The position numbers and the translations under genes were made by a program. The notes beneath the pieces are model-generated. The model did no database searches and was not told the origin of the DNA. It was given only the letters and a program-made list of their open reading frames with translations. A stretch of DNA of 64,000 nt from JADGGV01 sp035715725 (GTDB taxonomy: Bacteria; Gemmatimonadota; Gemmatimonadetes; Longimicrobiales; RSA9), in assembly GCA_035715725.1 (NCBI GenBank), contig DASTKT010000012.1, positions 1 through 64,000 of the forward strand. The letters are read 5' to 3'. Shown here one piece after another: positions 44,876 through 53,685 of the stretch (position 1 is the first letter of the stretch; each line of letters opens with the position of its first letter).

Positions 44876-45949
44876 TCAATCCAGGACGGCGACCGACTTC
44901 ACGCGGGCGAAGACGTGGAGTCCGGGCGCGAGCGCGAGGTGGTGCGCGGAGCGGCGGGTGATGCGGGCGAGGAGCGCGGGCCCGTCGTCGCGGCCGAGGC
45001 GGACGAGGACGTCGGCCGGCGACGTCGGCGTGACCTCGCGGACCCGGACGGCGAACTGGTTGAGCAGGCTGCTGTCGGCCTCGCGGGCGAGGCCGATGCT
45101 GACATCGCTGGCGGAGATCTGGACGCGGACGCGGCGCCCCGGCTCGGAAGAGCCGTGGCGCCGCACGAGCATCGGGCCCCAGGGTCCGTCCAGCCGGGTG
45201 AGGTGGAACTCCTCGTCGTGGTCGCGGACGACGGCGTCGGCGACGACGGCGGCGGCGTCGCCCTGCCAGCGGGCGAAGTCGGCGTGGGCGAGGACTTCGG
45301 CGGGCGGGCCGGCGTGACGGATGCGGCCGTCCACGAGCCAGAGCATGCGGTCGGCGAGGCGGGCCACCTCGGCCAGCGAGTGGCTCACGTAGACAATGGG
45401 CACGGCCAGGTGGGCCGGGAGCGCCTCGAGGTACGGCAGGATCTCACGGCGGCCGACCTCGTCGAGCGCGGAGAGCGGCTCGTCCATCAGGAGCAGGCGC
45501 GGGCTGGAGAGGAGCGCCCGCGCGATCGCGACGCGCTGGCGCTCGCCGCCGGAGAGCCGGCCGGGCGCGCGCTCGAGGAGCGGGCCGAGGCCGAGCCACT
45601 CGACGGCGTCGTCCCAGCCGATTCGGTGCTCCGGGGCGCGATCGAGCGCGTAGCGCAGGTTGCGCCGCACGCTCAGGTGCGGGAACAGGTCCGCCTCCTG
45701 GAAGACATAGCCCACGCCACGCCGGTGCGGTGGGAGGAAGACGCCGGCGCGGTCGTCCTGCCAGACGACGCCGCCGACCCGCAGGTACGCGGCGCCCGCG
45801 CGCTGCAGCCCGGCGAGGCAGCGCAGCATGGAGGTCTTGCCGGCGCCGGAGGGGCCGAAGATCGCCGTGACGCCGGCCTCGGCCTGGAACGCGACGTCGA
45901 GGTCGACAGCGCCGAGGCGCAGCCGGAACCGGGCCTCGAGCGCGCTCAC
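44876..45949 (-). CDS. modC: Molybdate ABC transporter ATPase ModC
   Basis: This 357-residue ATPase has Walker A GPSGAGKTS (about 31-39), signature LSGGERQRVA, Walker B LLLMDEPLSALD and H-loop VSHSLAE. A C-terminal Mop/TOBE domain (about 290-357), typical of ModC, binds oxyanion. It drives molybdate or tungstate uptake with ModA and ModB. The GTG start overlaps the modB stop as GTGA. Confidence 0.94.
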   Translation of the reverse strand: MSALEARFRLRLGAVDLDVAFQAEAGVTAIFGPSGAGKTSMLRCLAGLQRAGAAYLRVGGVVWQDDRAGVFLPPHRRGVGYVFQEADLFPHLSVRRNLRYALDRAPEHRIGWDDAVEWLGLGPLLERAPGRLSGGERQRVAIARALLSSPRLLLMDEPLSALDEVGRREILPYLEALPAHLAVPIVYVSHSLAEVARLADRMLWLVDGRIRHAGPPAEVLAHADFARWQGDAAAVVADAVVRDHDEEFHLTRLDGPWGPMLVRRHGSSEPGRRVRVQISASDVSIGLAREADSSLLNQFAVRVREVTPTSPADVLVRLGRDDGPALLARITRRSAHHLALAPGLHVFARVKSVAVLD

Positions 45950-46632
45950 GGCGCCTCCGCGCCGGCGCGGCGGCCCAGCGTATAGACCACGAGCAGCACC
46001 GCGAACGAAAAGACGAGCAGCCCGGCGGAGAGCGTGTGGGCCGGCGCGTACTCCAGCGCCTCCACGTGGTTGTAGACGGCGACGGAGACGACCTGCGTCC
46101 GGCCCGGGATGTTGCCGCCGATCATGAGGACGACGCCGAACTCGCCCACGGTGTGGGCGAACGCCAGCGTCGCCGCGGTGAGGATCCCGGGGCGCGCGAG
46201 CGGCACTGCGACCGTGAGGAAGCGGTCGAGCGGCGAGGCGCGGAGCGTCGCGGCGACCTCGAGCGGCCGCTCGCCGAACGCGGCGAACGCGTTGCGGAGC
46301 GGCTGCACGGCAAACGGCAGGCCGTAGAGCACGGAGCCCACGACGAGTCCCGTGAAGGAGAACACGATGCGGTCCCCGCCGAGCGCTTCCCACACCCGCC
46401 CGATCGGCCCCAGCGGGCCGAGTGCCCAGAGCACGTAGAAGCCGAGCACCGTCGGCGGCAGCACGAGCGGCAGCCCCGCGAGCGCCTCGACCGGCGCGCG
46501 CAGCGGCGAGCGCGTCCGCGCGAGCCACCACGCCAGCGGCGTGGCCAGCAGCAGCAGCACGACGGTGGTCACGGCGGCCAGCCGAGCCGTCACGAGCACC
46601 GCCTGCCAGTCGGATGGAGAGAGTGCGCCCAC
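45946..46632 (-). CDS. modB: Molybdate ABC transporter permease ModB
   Basis: This 228-residue permease has about five membrane helices. The ATPase-docking loop is EVAATLRASPLDRFLTVAVP, matching the EAA pattern, and GLPLVLPPTVLGFY is the usual ModB signature. The GTG start is 7 bp after the modA stop. It works in the inner membrane with ModA and ModC. Confidence 0.94.
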   Translation of the reverse strand: MGALSPSDWQAVLVTARLAAVTTVVLLLLATPLAWWLARTRSPLRAPVEALAGLPLVLPPTVLGFYVLWALGPLGPIGRVWEALGGDRIVFSFTGLVVGSVLYGLPFAVQPLRNAFAAFGERPLEVAATLRASPLDRFLTVAVPLARPGILTAATLAFAHTVGEFGVVLMIGGNIPGRTQVVSVAVYNHVEALEYAPAHTLSAGLLVFSFAVLLVVYTLGRRAGAEAP

Positions 46633-46639
46633 GGGAGCC

Positions 46640-47422
46640 TCAGCGCGGGGTGTCGTAGCCGTGGGACTCGATGATGCGGCGGGCCTCGTCGCCCCGGAGG
46701 AAGCGGAGGTACGCCCGCGCGGCCGGATTGGCCGCGCCCGCCCGCAGCAGCGCCGCGTCCTGCATCACCGGGGCGTGCAGCGAGCGGGGCACGAGCCAGT
46801 AGCGGCGCGCCGGCTCGCCGAGCACCTGCGAGTAGGCGACGAAGCCCAGCTCGGCCGCGCCGGAGCGGACGAACTGCAGCGTCTGGCCGATGTTCTCGCC
46901 GCGCACGAGCCGGTCGGCCACCGCCGCGGCCAGCCCCAGACGGCGCAAAACCTCCTGTGCCGCCGCGCCGTACGGCGCCGTCTTCGGGTCCGCGATCGCC
47001 AGGTGGCGCCAGCGCCGCGCACGCAGCTCCGGCGCGCCGCGCACCGTGTCCAGCGAGGGAGCGTAGAGCGCCAGCCGCCCCGCCGCGTACGTGAAGCGGC
47101 TCCCCGGCACCGCCAGCCCGTCCAGCTCGAGCCGGCGCGGCCGCTCCGCGTCGGCCGACAGGAACACGTCGAACGGCGCGCCGTTCCGCGCCTGCGCGTA
47201 GAGCTGCCCCGTCGAGCCGGCGCTCGCGCGGACCTCGTACCCCGTCGCCCGGGTGAAGCGCTGCGCCAGCAGCTCCTGCACGCCGGCGAAGTTCGCCGCC
47301 ACGGCGACGTGCACGACGCCGCGCTGCGCGCCGCGGGCGCCGCCGCTCACGGCCACGGCCGCGAGCGCGAGGCCGAGCCGCCCGGCGAGGCGCGCGATCC
47401 GCGCGCGGCCCGGGACGCTCAC
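46640..47422 (-). CDS. modA: Molybdate-binding periplasmic protein ModA
   Basis: This 260-residue protein has a signal peptide (about 1-28). The family blocks are VAVAANFAGVQELLAQRF, SAGSTGQLYAQARNGAPFDVFLSAD, ADPKTAPYG and GAAELGFVAYSQ. These match ModA, with the Ser/Gly residues that bind the oxyanion. The GTG start overlaps the stop of the upstream regulator gene as GTGA, so regulator and transporter are one operon. Confidence 0.95.
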   Translation of the reverse strand: MSVPGRARIARLAGRLGLALAAVAVSGGARGAQRGVVHVAVAANFAGVQELLAQRFTRATGYEVRASAGSTGQLYAQARNGAPFDVFLSADAERPRRLELDGLAVPGSRFTYAAGRLALYAPSLDTVRGAPELRARRWRHLAIADPKTAPYGAAAQEVLRRLGLAAAVADRLVRGENIGQTLQFVRSGAAELGFVAYSQVLGEPARRYWLVPRSLHAPVMQDAALLRAGAANPAARAYLRFLRGDEARRIIESHGYDTPR

Positions 47423-48498
47423 GCCAGCTCGCCCGCGCGCCGGGCGTCGTAACCGGGGAGCTCCTGCAACAGCTCCCGGAACGCCCGCGCCCGCAGCACC
47501 GCCAGCACCGCCGCGATGCGCGGGTCGCCCTCGAGCGCGGCCGCGAAGCAGAGGTCGTACGGCTCCCGGCCGAGCGCCAGCCACTCCAGCCCCGCCTCCT
47601 CCGCCGCCAGCCGGACGCAGACGCCGGCCTGCGCCCACCCCGACCGGATCGCCTCCGCCACGCCGCGGTGGTCCCGCGCCTCCAGCGCGATTGCGGGGCG
47701 CGCCTCCGCGGCCGGCCATCCCTCGAACAGCGCATCCAGCGCCCGGCGCGCGCCCGAGCCGCGCTCCCGCCCCACCCAGCGCAGCTCCGCGCGCCGCACA
47801 TCCACGAGCGACTTCAGCCCCAGCCCCGGCGCCAACGCCACCACCTCGCTCCACCGCGCCACGTGCACCAGGCGGTAGTCGGGACCGAGCGCCTTCGCGA
47901 CCGCCCGCCGGTTCGCGCCCCGCGTCTCGCCCAGGTGCACGCCCGCCACGTGCACCTTCCCCGCGCGCAGCAGCTCGAGCGCCCGCCGGCTCGAGCGCAC
48001 GAACGGCAGCACGCGGATGGCGGGCCCGCCGCCGCGCGCAAGCGCCGCCGCGAGCAGCCCCACCGCCGGGTCGCACCCCGCCACCACCAGCGTCCGCGCG
48101 GGATCGCCCGCGTAGGCGGAGACGAACTCGCCGGGCGGCGCGTTCAGCAGCAGCCCGTCGTGCGGGAGCGCGCCGACCGGCGTGGCCTCCACCGGGTAGC
48201 GCAGCACCGCGCCGCCCACCGCCGCGCGCCAGAAGCGCCGCTCCCGGGGCGGCCGCTCCCAGGCCCAGGGCTCCGCCGGCGGCGGCCCGCCGGCCGGGAG
48301 CGCGAACAGGTCCTCGACCGCGCAGCCGAGCGCGGCCGCCAGAGCGAGCGCCGCGGCGGTGGACGGGACCACGCGCCGCGTCTCGATCGCGCTGATCGCC
48401 GCGCGCGACAACCCGGCGCGCGCGGCCAGCTCGACCTGCGACCAGCCCCGCCCGTGCCGTCGCTCGCGGAGCCGGGTCTCCAGCTGGGGGTCTGCCAT
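47419..48498 (-). CDS. XRE-family regulator with substrate-binding domain
   Basis: This 359-residue protein has an N-terminal Cro/C1-type helix-turn-helix (about 6-62: GWSQVELAARAGLSRAAISA) and a periplasmic-binding-protein-like domain (about 95-345; DGLLLNAPPG, VVAGCDPAVGLLAAAL, HLGETRGANRRAV). The combination matches the HTH plus PBP-like (COG1910) regulators found with molybdate or tungstate transporters. It likely senses the oxyanion directly and controls its own operon, which continues with modA, modB and modC. No ribosome site is present, but a promoter places the transcript start at or next to the ATG, suggesting leaderless translation. Confidence 0.9.
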   Translation of the reverse strand: MADPQLETRLRERRHGRGWSQVELAARAGLSRAAISAIETRRVVPSTAAALALAAALGCAVEDLFALPAGGPPPAEPWAWERPPRERRFWRAAVGGAVLRYPVEATPVGALPHDGLLLNAPPGEFVSAYAGDPARTLVVAGCDPAVGLLAAALARGGGPAIRVLPFVRSSRRALELLRAGKVHVAGVHLGETRGANRRAVAKALGPDYRLVHVARWSEVVALAPGLGLKSLVDVRRAELRWVGRERGSGARRALDALFEGWPAAEARPAIALEARDHRGVAEAIRSGWAQAGVCVRLAAEEAGLEWLALGREPYDLCFAAALEGDPRIAAVLAVLRARAFRELLQELPGYDARRAGELA

Positions 48499-48533
48499 GA
48501 TCGTATCATAGGCGGCCAGGATCGTAGCAACAA
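48497..48533 (-). promoter_or_regulatory. Leaderless promoter with repeated operator-like sites (mod operon)
   Basis: On the minus strand TTGTTG (48528-48533) and TATGAT (48505-48510) are 17 bp apart. Six bases separate the -10 box from the ATG, so the transcript should begin at or beside the start codon. Overlapping it, gatcgta occurs twice (48499-48505 and 48520-48526), 21 bp apart, two helical turns. atgat-cgt-atcat forms a palindrome at 48497-48509 across the -10 and start. Confidence 0.65.
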
Positions 48534-48739
48534 GGAAACCGGGGGGCGGGCGCGGCCGGGACGGGACGGGCGGCCGCCCGCGCGGCCAGGCGAAGCCACG
48601 GGAACGGCGTTGCGTGGTTTTCGTCCGGGTTCGGAGCGAGGGCCGGCTCCTCGAACGGCGCCTCGGGCGGAGCCGCGGAATGGTGGACTCCGCGCTCGCC
48701 AGCAAAGCGGCGCACCGCCCGAGTGGGCGTTGGTGAGGG

Positions 48740-48915
48740 CCGAATCGATCTCGAGCGCCATTTCGGGTTTTCGCTGTTCGAGCCCGTTCGTGAAGCCGCT
48801 CTCGCGGGGTTCCGCAGCGCAAACCGCGTCACGGACGGGCTCGGGCTCGGGCTCCGCGCCTGCGGCGCTGGGCTCGGGCTCGAGACACCAATAGACGAGA
48901 TCGAGATCGACCCCG
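48740..48915. repeat. R1 copy D, forward and reverse halves
   Basis: The gap 48499-49046 has no supportable gene beyond the promoter above. A forward piece of R1 (atctcgagcg to gttcgagcccg, 48745-48788) faces a longer reverse piece (gacgggctcgggctcgggctc to gagatcgagatcg, about 48833-48913), making a foldback. Confidence 0.65.
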
Positions 48916-49046
48916 CTCCCGGAACGGACCGCTTCCGGCACTGGCGGGCCCCCTGGCGGCCCGCGCCGCGGCGACCGCACCTTTGCGGGCGCGGACGCGC
49001 GCGGGGCGGCGCGCGACCGCCGACGACTCTTTCCGGATGGGGGATC

Positions 49047-50495
49047 ATGCGTCTTCGTCTCGTTCTCGCGCTGCTGCTCGGCTCCGCCACGACGCTGGCG
49101 GCGCAGGTCCCGGACGCGGAGTACGCGGCGCGGCGCGACTCGGTGGCGGCGCGGCTGGGGGATGGGGTGGTGGTGGCGTTCGGCGGGCGGGAGCCGGTGA
49201 CGGACTACACGTCGTTCTTCCAGCTCCCGGCGTTCCGCTACCTGACGGGCTTGCTGGAGCCGGACGCGGCGCTGGTGCTGGTGGTTCGGGGCGGCCGCGG
49301 GGAGGCGCGGCTGTACACGGAGGCGGTGCCGGCGCGGCGGCAGGTGTACTACGGGTTCCTGGAGACGCCCGAGGCGCTGGAGCGGCGGACGGGGCTGCGG
49401 GTGCGGCCGCTGGCGTCGCTGGGGGCGGACGTGGATTCGCTGCTGGCCACGGGGCTGCCGCTGTACCAGTTGCGGGACTACGAGGCGCAGGACTTCGCGC
49501 GGCAGGACTCGCTGACGCGGGGGAGCCGGTTCGTGGCGCAGCTCCAGGCATCGCATGCGGGGCTGGAGGTGCGCGACGCGCACGAGATCGTGAACCGGCT
49601 GCGGGCGCGGCGGAGCGCGGCGGAGCTGGGGCTGGTGCGGCGGGCGGTGGAGATCACGGTGGAGGCGCACCGGGAAGCGCTGGCGGCGATCCATCCCGGG
49701 ATGCACGAGTACGAGGTGCAGGCGCTGGTGGAATCGGTGTTCCGGCGCAACGGCTCGGAGCGGCCGGCGTTCGCGAGCATCATCGGGTCGGGGCCGAACT
49801 CGACGACGCTGCACTACTTCGCGAACCGCCGGGAGATGCGGGATGGCGACGTCGTGGTGATGGACATCGGGGCGTCGTACGGCGGCTACGCGGCGGACGT
49901 GACGCGGACGGTGCCGGTGAACGGCCGCTATACGCCGGAGCAGCGGGCGGTCTACCAGCTCGTGCGGGACGCGCAGGCGGCGGCGGAGCGGGTGGTGCGG
50001 CCGGGGGCGAGCGCGGTGGCGTCGACGGACTCGGCGGTGGTCGTGCGGCTGCGGGGGCTGGCGCGGCTCGGGCTGATCGAGTCTCCGGAGGCGACGTTCG
50101 ATCCGCCGTGGCCGGCGGACTGCGTGCGGGACGCGCGAGCGTGCCGGCAGGGGCAGCTCTTCATGATCCACGGGATCTCGCACGGCATCGGGCTGGAGAC
50201 GCACGACCCGGCGCAGTTCTACTACGGCGACCGCACGTTCCAGCCGGGGGACGCGTTCACGATCGAGCCCGGGATCTATATCAGCGAGCGGCTGCTGGAC
50301 ATCCTGCCGGACACGCCGCGCAACCGCGCGTTCGCGGCGAAAGTGCGGGCGGCCGTGAAGAGGTACGAGGGCGTCGGCGTGCGCATCGAGGACGACTACA
50401 TCGTGACGGACCGCGGGTCGGAGTGGATCTCGCGCGCGCCACGGGAGATCGACGAGATCGAGCGCCTGATGGCGGGGAGGCGGCCGAAGGCGTAG
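49047..50495 (+). CDS. Secreted Xaa-Pro aminopeptidase (M24B)
   Basis: This 482-residue protein has a signal peptide (1-20, ATTLAAQ end). An N-terminal creatinase-like domain (about 25-165) contains the family hallmark FRYLTGLLEPDAALVLV. The pita-bread catalytic domain has metal-binding Asp in VVMDIGASYGGYAADVTRTV, His in HGISHGIGLETHDP, Glu in FTIEPGIYI and Glu in GVRIEDDYIVT, all five ligands being recognisable. It removes N-terminal residues preceding proline, probably outside the cytoplasm. The ATG follows a G-rich GGGGGATC site. Confidence 0.94.
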   Translation: MRLRLVLALLLGSATTLAAQVPDAEYAARRDSVAARLGDGVVVAFGGREPVTDYTSFFQLPAFRYLTGLLEPDAALVLVVRGGRGEARLYTEAVPARRQVYYGFLETPEALERRTGLRVRPLASLGADVDSLLATGLPLYQLRDYEAQDFARQDSLTRGSRFVAQLQASHAGLEVRDAHEIVNRLRARRSAAELGLVRRAVEITVEAHREALAAIHPGMHEYEVQALVESVFRRNGSERPAFASIIGSGPNSTTLHYFANRREMRDGDVVVMDIGASYGGYAADVTRTVPVNGRYTPEQRAVYQLVRDAQAAAERVVRPGASAVASTDSAVVVRLRGLARLGLIESPEATFDPPWPADCVRDARACRQGQLFMIHGISHGIGLETHDPAQFYYGDRTFQPGDAFTIEPGIYISERLLDILPDTPRNRAFAAKVRAAVKRYEGVGVRIEDDYIVTDRGSEWISRAPREIDEIERLMAGRRPKA

Positions 50496-50558
50496 GGAGA
50501 TTTCCGGGTCCGCGGCCTGCGGCCGCTGGTCCGGGCCCGGGAAGCACGGCCTCTCCAT

Positions 50559-50594
50559 GCGAAGACCCCACCGGTGTCCTGGTGGGGTCTTCGC
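50559..50594. terminator. Perfect 14-bp bidirectional terminator hairpin
   Basis: gcgaagaccccacc (50559-50572) pairs perfectly with 50581-50594 around an 8-nt loop. It sits between the convergent aminopeptidase and zinc-ribbon genes, as expected for a shared terminator. There is no U-tract on either side. Confidence 0.7.
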
Positions 50595-50619
50595 GCGTCG
50601 GCCTGACGCCGGACCGGCG

Positions 50620-50778
50620 TCAGGCGGCCTGCGCCTGCGGCGGGGCGGCCGGGGCGCCGGCCCAGCTCGCGTTGCAGCCGAGGGCGCCGGCGCAGAGGAA
50701 GCGGCCATCGTCGCCCGCGGAGAGGACAATGTCGTTGCCGCAGTAGGGGCAGCGCCCCGGGCTAGAAGTGGGGTTCAT
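50620..50778 (-). CDS. Small zinc-ribbon protein
   Basis: This 52-residue protein has four cysteines, CPYC at 10-13 and C29/C35 in FLCAGALGCNA, the spacing of a zinc knuckle, followed by an Ala/Pro/Gln-rich tail. I do not recognise a named family. It is convergent with the aminopeptidase gene and shares a terminator with it. I did not see a strong ribosome site before the ATG. Coding status rests on the cysteine pattern. Confidence 0.6.
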   Translation of the reverse strand: MNPTSSPGRCPYCGNDIVLSAGDDGRFLCAGALGCNASWAGAPAAPPQAQAA

Positions 50779-51001
50779 CTATGCCTCGCCGGTTCATGGT
50801 CCGTTGTCAGCCCGTCCAGCATGCCGTTTCCATTGCAGGACCGGGGCCACGGCGTCGACGGTGGGCCTGAGACGTAACATGTTGCCTTAAACGACGATGC
50901 GACGTCGTAACGATCGTGCGCCGAAACCACCGCCGGTGCCGGTCGTAGGGTCGAGGGCGCGCGTTCCCGGCCGCCCTCGACCTTCAGGCAGGATACCCCC
51001 G
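50779..51001. promoter_or_regulatory. Upstream region of second MacB-like permease
   Basis: This 223-bp region has no gene. It has a 6-bp dyad acgacg (50891-50896) and cgtcgt (50903-50908) next to ttaaacg and cgatcg palindromes, in a comparatively AT-richer patch. No padR gene is attached to the downstream permease, so any regulator would act from elsewhere. Confidence 0.3.
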
Positions 51002-53455
51002 ATGGACTCATTGGTGCAGGACATCCGGTTCGGGCTGAAGCTGCTCCGGAAGGAGAAGGGCTTCACGGCCGCGGTGCTGGTCACGCTGGCGCTGTGCATC
51101 GGGGCGAACGCGGCGATGTTCAGCGCGGTCAGCTCGGTGGTGCTGCGGCCGCTGCCGTTCCCGCACCCCGAGCGGCTGGTGAAGCTGCTGAACAGCTACC
51201 CGAACGCCGGGGGGCCGCGCGGCGGCGCCGGCGTGCCGGACTACGACGACCGGCGCCGGGAGATCGCGGCGTTCGACGCGGTGGCGCTGTACCGGGGCGG
51301 CGGGGTCACGATCGGCGAGAGCGGGAGCCCGGAGCGGGTCTCGGCGCTGCACGTGACGCCGTCGCTGTTCCGGGTGCTGGGGGTCCGGCCGGTGCTGGGG
51401 CGGGCGTTCACGGAGGAGGACGGCGAGCTCGGGAGCGAGCACAAGGTGGTGCTGAGCTACGCGCTCTGGCAGCAGCGCTTCGCGGGGCGGGATGTGCTCG
51501 GTACGGACATCCGGGTGAACGGCCAGCCGTACACGGTGGTGGGGATCCTGCCGCGCGGCTTCGCGTTCGAGGACCCGGAAGCGCGGCTGTGGCTGCCGCT
51601 GGCGTTCACGCCGGCGGATCGCGGGGACGACCGGCGGCACAGCAACAACTACCAGATGATCGCGCGCCTCCGGCCGGGCGCCACGCTGGAGCAGGCGCAG
51701 CAGCAGGTGGACGCGCTGAACCGGCGCAACGACGAGCGCTTCCCCGCGTTCCGGGAGATCCTCCGCGCGGCCGGCTTCCACACGATCGTGGCGGGCTACC
51801 GGGACGACCTGATCCGGGATGTGAGCGCGACGCTGTACCTGCTGCAGCTCGGCGTGCTGCTCGTCCTCCTCATCGGCTGCGTGAACGTGGCGAACCTGGT
51901 GCTGGTTCGCTCGACGGCGCGGGTGCGCGAGCTGGCGCTGCGCTCGGCGCTGGGCGCGCCGCACCGCCGGCTCGTGCGCCAGCTCCTGACGGAGAACGTG
52001 CTGCTGGCCACGGGCGGCGGCGGCCTGGGGCTGGTGGTGGGGTGGGCCGGCGTACGCGCGTTCCGCGCGCTCGGCGCCGGCCAGCTCCCGCGCGGCACGG
52101 AGATCCACATGGACGCCGTGGTCGTGCTCGGGACGCTGCTCCTGGCCGTGGTGGCCGGGCTCGTCTTCGGCGCGATCCCGGTGGCGCGGCTCCGGGCGCA
52201 CCGCCTGGCGGCGATCCTGCGCGAGGAGGGTCGGTCGGGAACGGCGGCGAGGAGCGCGGTGGCGCTGCGCGCCGCGCTCGTCGCCGGGCAGGTGGCGCTC
52301 GCCTCGGCGCTGCTCGTCGGCGCGGGGCTGCTCATCACGAGCTTCGTCCGGACGCTGGGGGTCGATCCCGGCTTCCGCACCGACCACGTGCTCACGGCCG
52401 CCGTCTCGCTGCCCGTGACGCGCTACCCGGACGAGGCCGCGCGCCGCCAGTTCGCGCAGCGCGCGGTGGAGCGGGCGCGGGCGATCCCGGGCGTGGTCGC
52501 CGCCGGCGCCACCGACTACATCCCCTTCGGCAACGACGACAACGGCAGCGCGATGACGCCGGAAGGGTACGTGCCGCAGCCGGGAGAGTCGCCGCTGGCG
52601 CCGCTGTGGAGCCTCGTGACGCCGGGGATGCTGGAGTCGATCCGGCTGCCGCTGGTTCGTGGGCGTCTGTTCCGGGAAAGCGACGACGCGGCCGGCGCAC
52701 CCCGCGTCGCCTTGATCGACCAGTGGCTGGCGAAGCGCTACTGGCCCGGGCAGGACCCGACCGGCCGGAGGCTGTTCCAGGGCGTGCCCGGCCTCATGCC
52801 CGACTCGGAGATCCAGTACTACACGATCGTGGGCGTGGTGAAGGACTCCCGCTTCGAGAAGCTGACGGGCGACGTCGCGCCGGGCCACGTCTACATCGCC
52901 AACGGCTCGGACCCTTCGGCGCACCTCTACTTCACGGTGCGGACGGCCGGCGATCCGCTGGCGGCCGCGGGGACGCTGCGCTCCCGCATCGCCGCGATCG
53001 ATCCCGACCTCCCCGTCTACGACGTGAAGACGATGGAGGAGCGGATCAGCGCGTCGCTCACGCTGGCCCGGGCGCGCATGGTGCTCCTCGCCGGATTCGG
53101 CTCGCTCGCGCTCTTCCTGGCCGCCGTCGGCATCTACGGCGTGCTGGCGTACGCCGTCGCCCAGCGTACCGGCGAGTTCGGCATCCGCGTCGCGCTCGGC
53201 GGCACCGCCCGCGACATCTTCGGCCTCGTGCTCGGGCAGGGCGCGCGCATGCTCGGCGTCGGCCTGCTGGTGGGCGTGGCCGGCAGCCTCGCGCTGACGC
53301 GCTTCCTGCGCGGCATGCTGTACGGCGTGAGCGCCACCGACCCGCTCGTCTTCGCGGCGGCGATCGCGCTTCTCGTGGCCGTGACCGCCGCCGCCTGTCT
53401 CGTCCCCGCCCGCCGCGCGACGCGGATCAGCCCGGTGGAGGCGCTGCGGGGGTGA
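51002..53455 (+). CDS. ADOP-type MacB/FtsX-like permease (no padR)
   Basis: The protein has 817 residues and the same double MacB_PCD-FtsX architecture as the permease at 26-29 kb. It starts with DIRFGLKLLRKEKGFTAAVL, then LCIGANAAMFSAVSSVVLRPL, LLIGCVNVANLVLVRSTARV and the second-core AVGIYGVLAYAVAQRTGEFG. It lacks the roughly 80-residue N-terminal PadR-associated segment and has no regulator gene beside it. The start at 51002 is chosen because homology begins there. Substrate and ATPase partner are unknown. Confidence 0.92.
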   Translation: MDSLVQDIRFGLKLLRKEKGFTAAVLVTLALCIGANAAMFSAVSSVVLRPLPFPHPERLVKLLNSYPNAGGPRGGAGVPDYDDRRREIAAFDAVALYRGGGVTIGESGSPERVSALHVTPSLFRVLGVRPVLGRAFTEEDGELGSEHKVVLSYALWQQRFAGRDVLGTDIRVNGQPYTVVGILPRGFAFEDPEARLWLPLAFTPADRGDDRRHSNNYQMIARLRPGATLEQAQQQVDALNRRNDERFPAFREILRAAGFHTIVAGYRDDLIRDVSATLYLLQLGVLLVLLIGCVNVANLVLVRSTARVRELALRSALGAPHRRLVRQLLTENVLLATGGGGLGLVVGWAGVRAFRALGAGQLPRGTEIHMDAVVVLGTLLLAVVAGLVFGAIPVARLRAHRLAAILREEGRSGTAARSAVALRAALVAGQVALASALLVGAGLLITSFVRTLGVDPGFRTDHVLTAAVSLPVTRYPDEAARRQFAQRAVERARAIPGVVAAGATDYIPFGNDDNGSAMTPEGYVPQPGESPLAPLWSLVTPGMLESIRLPLVRGRLFRESDDAAGAPRVALIDQWLAKRYWPGQDPTGRRLFQGVPGLMPDSEIQYYTIVGVVKDSRFEKLTGDVAPGHVYIANGSDPSAHLYFTVRTAGDPLAAAGTLRSRIAAIDPDLPVYDVKTMEERISASLTLARARMVLLAGFGSLALFLAAVGIYGVLAYAVAQRTGEFGIRVALGGTARDIFGLVLGQGARMLGVGLLVGVAGSLALTRFLRGMLYGVSATDPLVFAAAIALLVAVTAAACLVPARRATRISPVEALRG

Positions 53456-53490
53456 GGGAGGATCAGCGCAGGGTGTCGATGCCGCACGCC

Positions 53491-53605
53491 CCGATCTCGA
53501 TCTCGAGCCCGAGGACGCGTCCGCGCCCAGCGCCGCGGGCGCGGAGCCCGAGCCCGTCCTCACGTCCGCGGGCCGCGTCCGGCTCCAGGAGTGTCACACG
53601 GAGGG
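53491..53605 (+). repeat. R1 dispersed intergenic repeat, copy E
   Basis: It lies between the permease stop (53455) and the convergent phosphofructokinase stop. The order is gatctcgatctcgagcccg, agcgccgcgggcgcggagcc, cgagcccgtcctcacgtccg, then aggagtgtcacacggagg, which joins an R2-type unit. It is the most complete R1 copy with copies A and B. Confidence 0.7.
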
Positions 53606-53685
53606 GCCGTTCCGGGCCCCGGCGGCGTCCCCGAAGGCAGACGAACGCCGCCGGGCTCGGATCGGGACCGAAACGGACGGCCCGC

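Noticed and set aside
46590..48076. Alternative minus-strand frames of about 400-480 codons extending across modA and the regulator
   Set aside because: Only the segments after the GTG at 47422 (modA) and after the ATG at 48498 (regulator) show protein family motifs; the rest is out-of-frame sequence.
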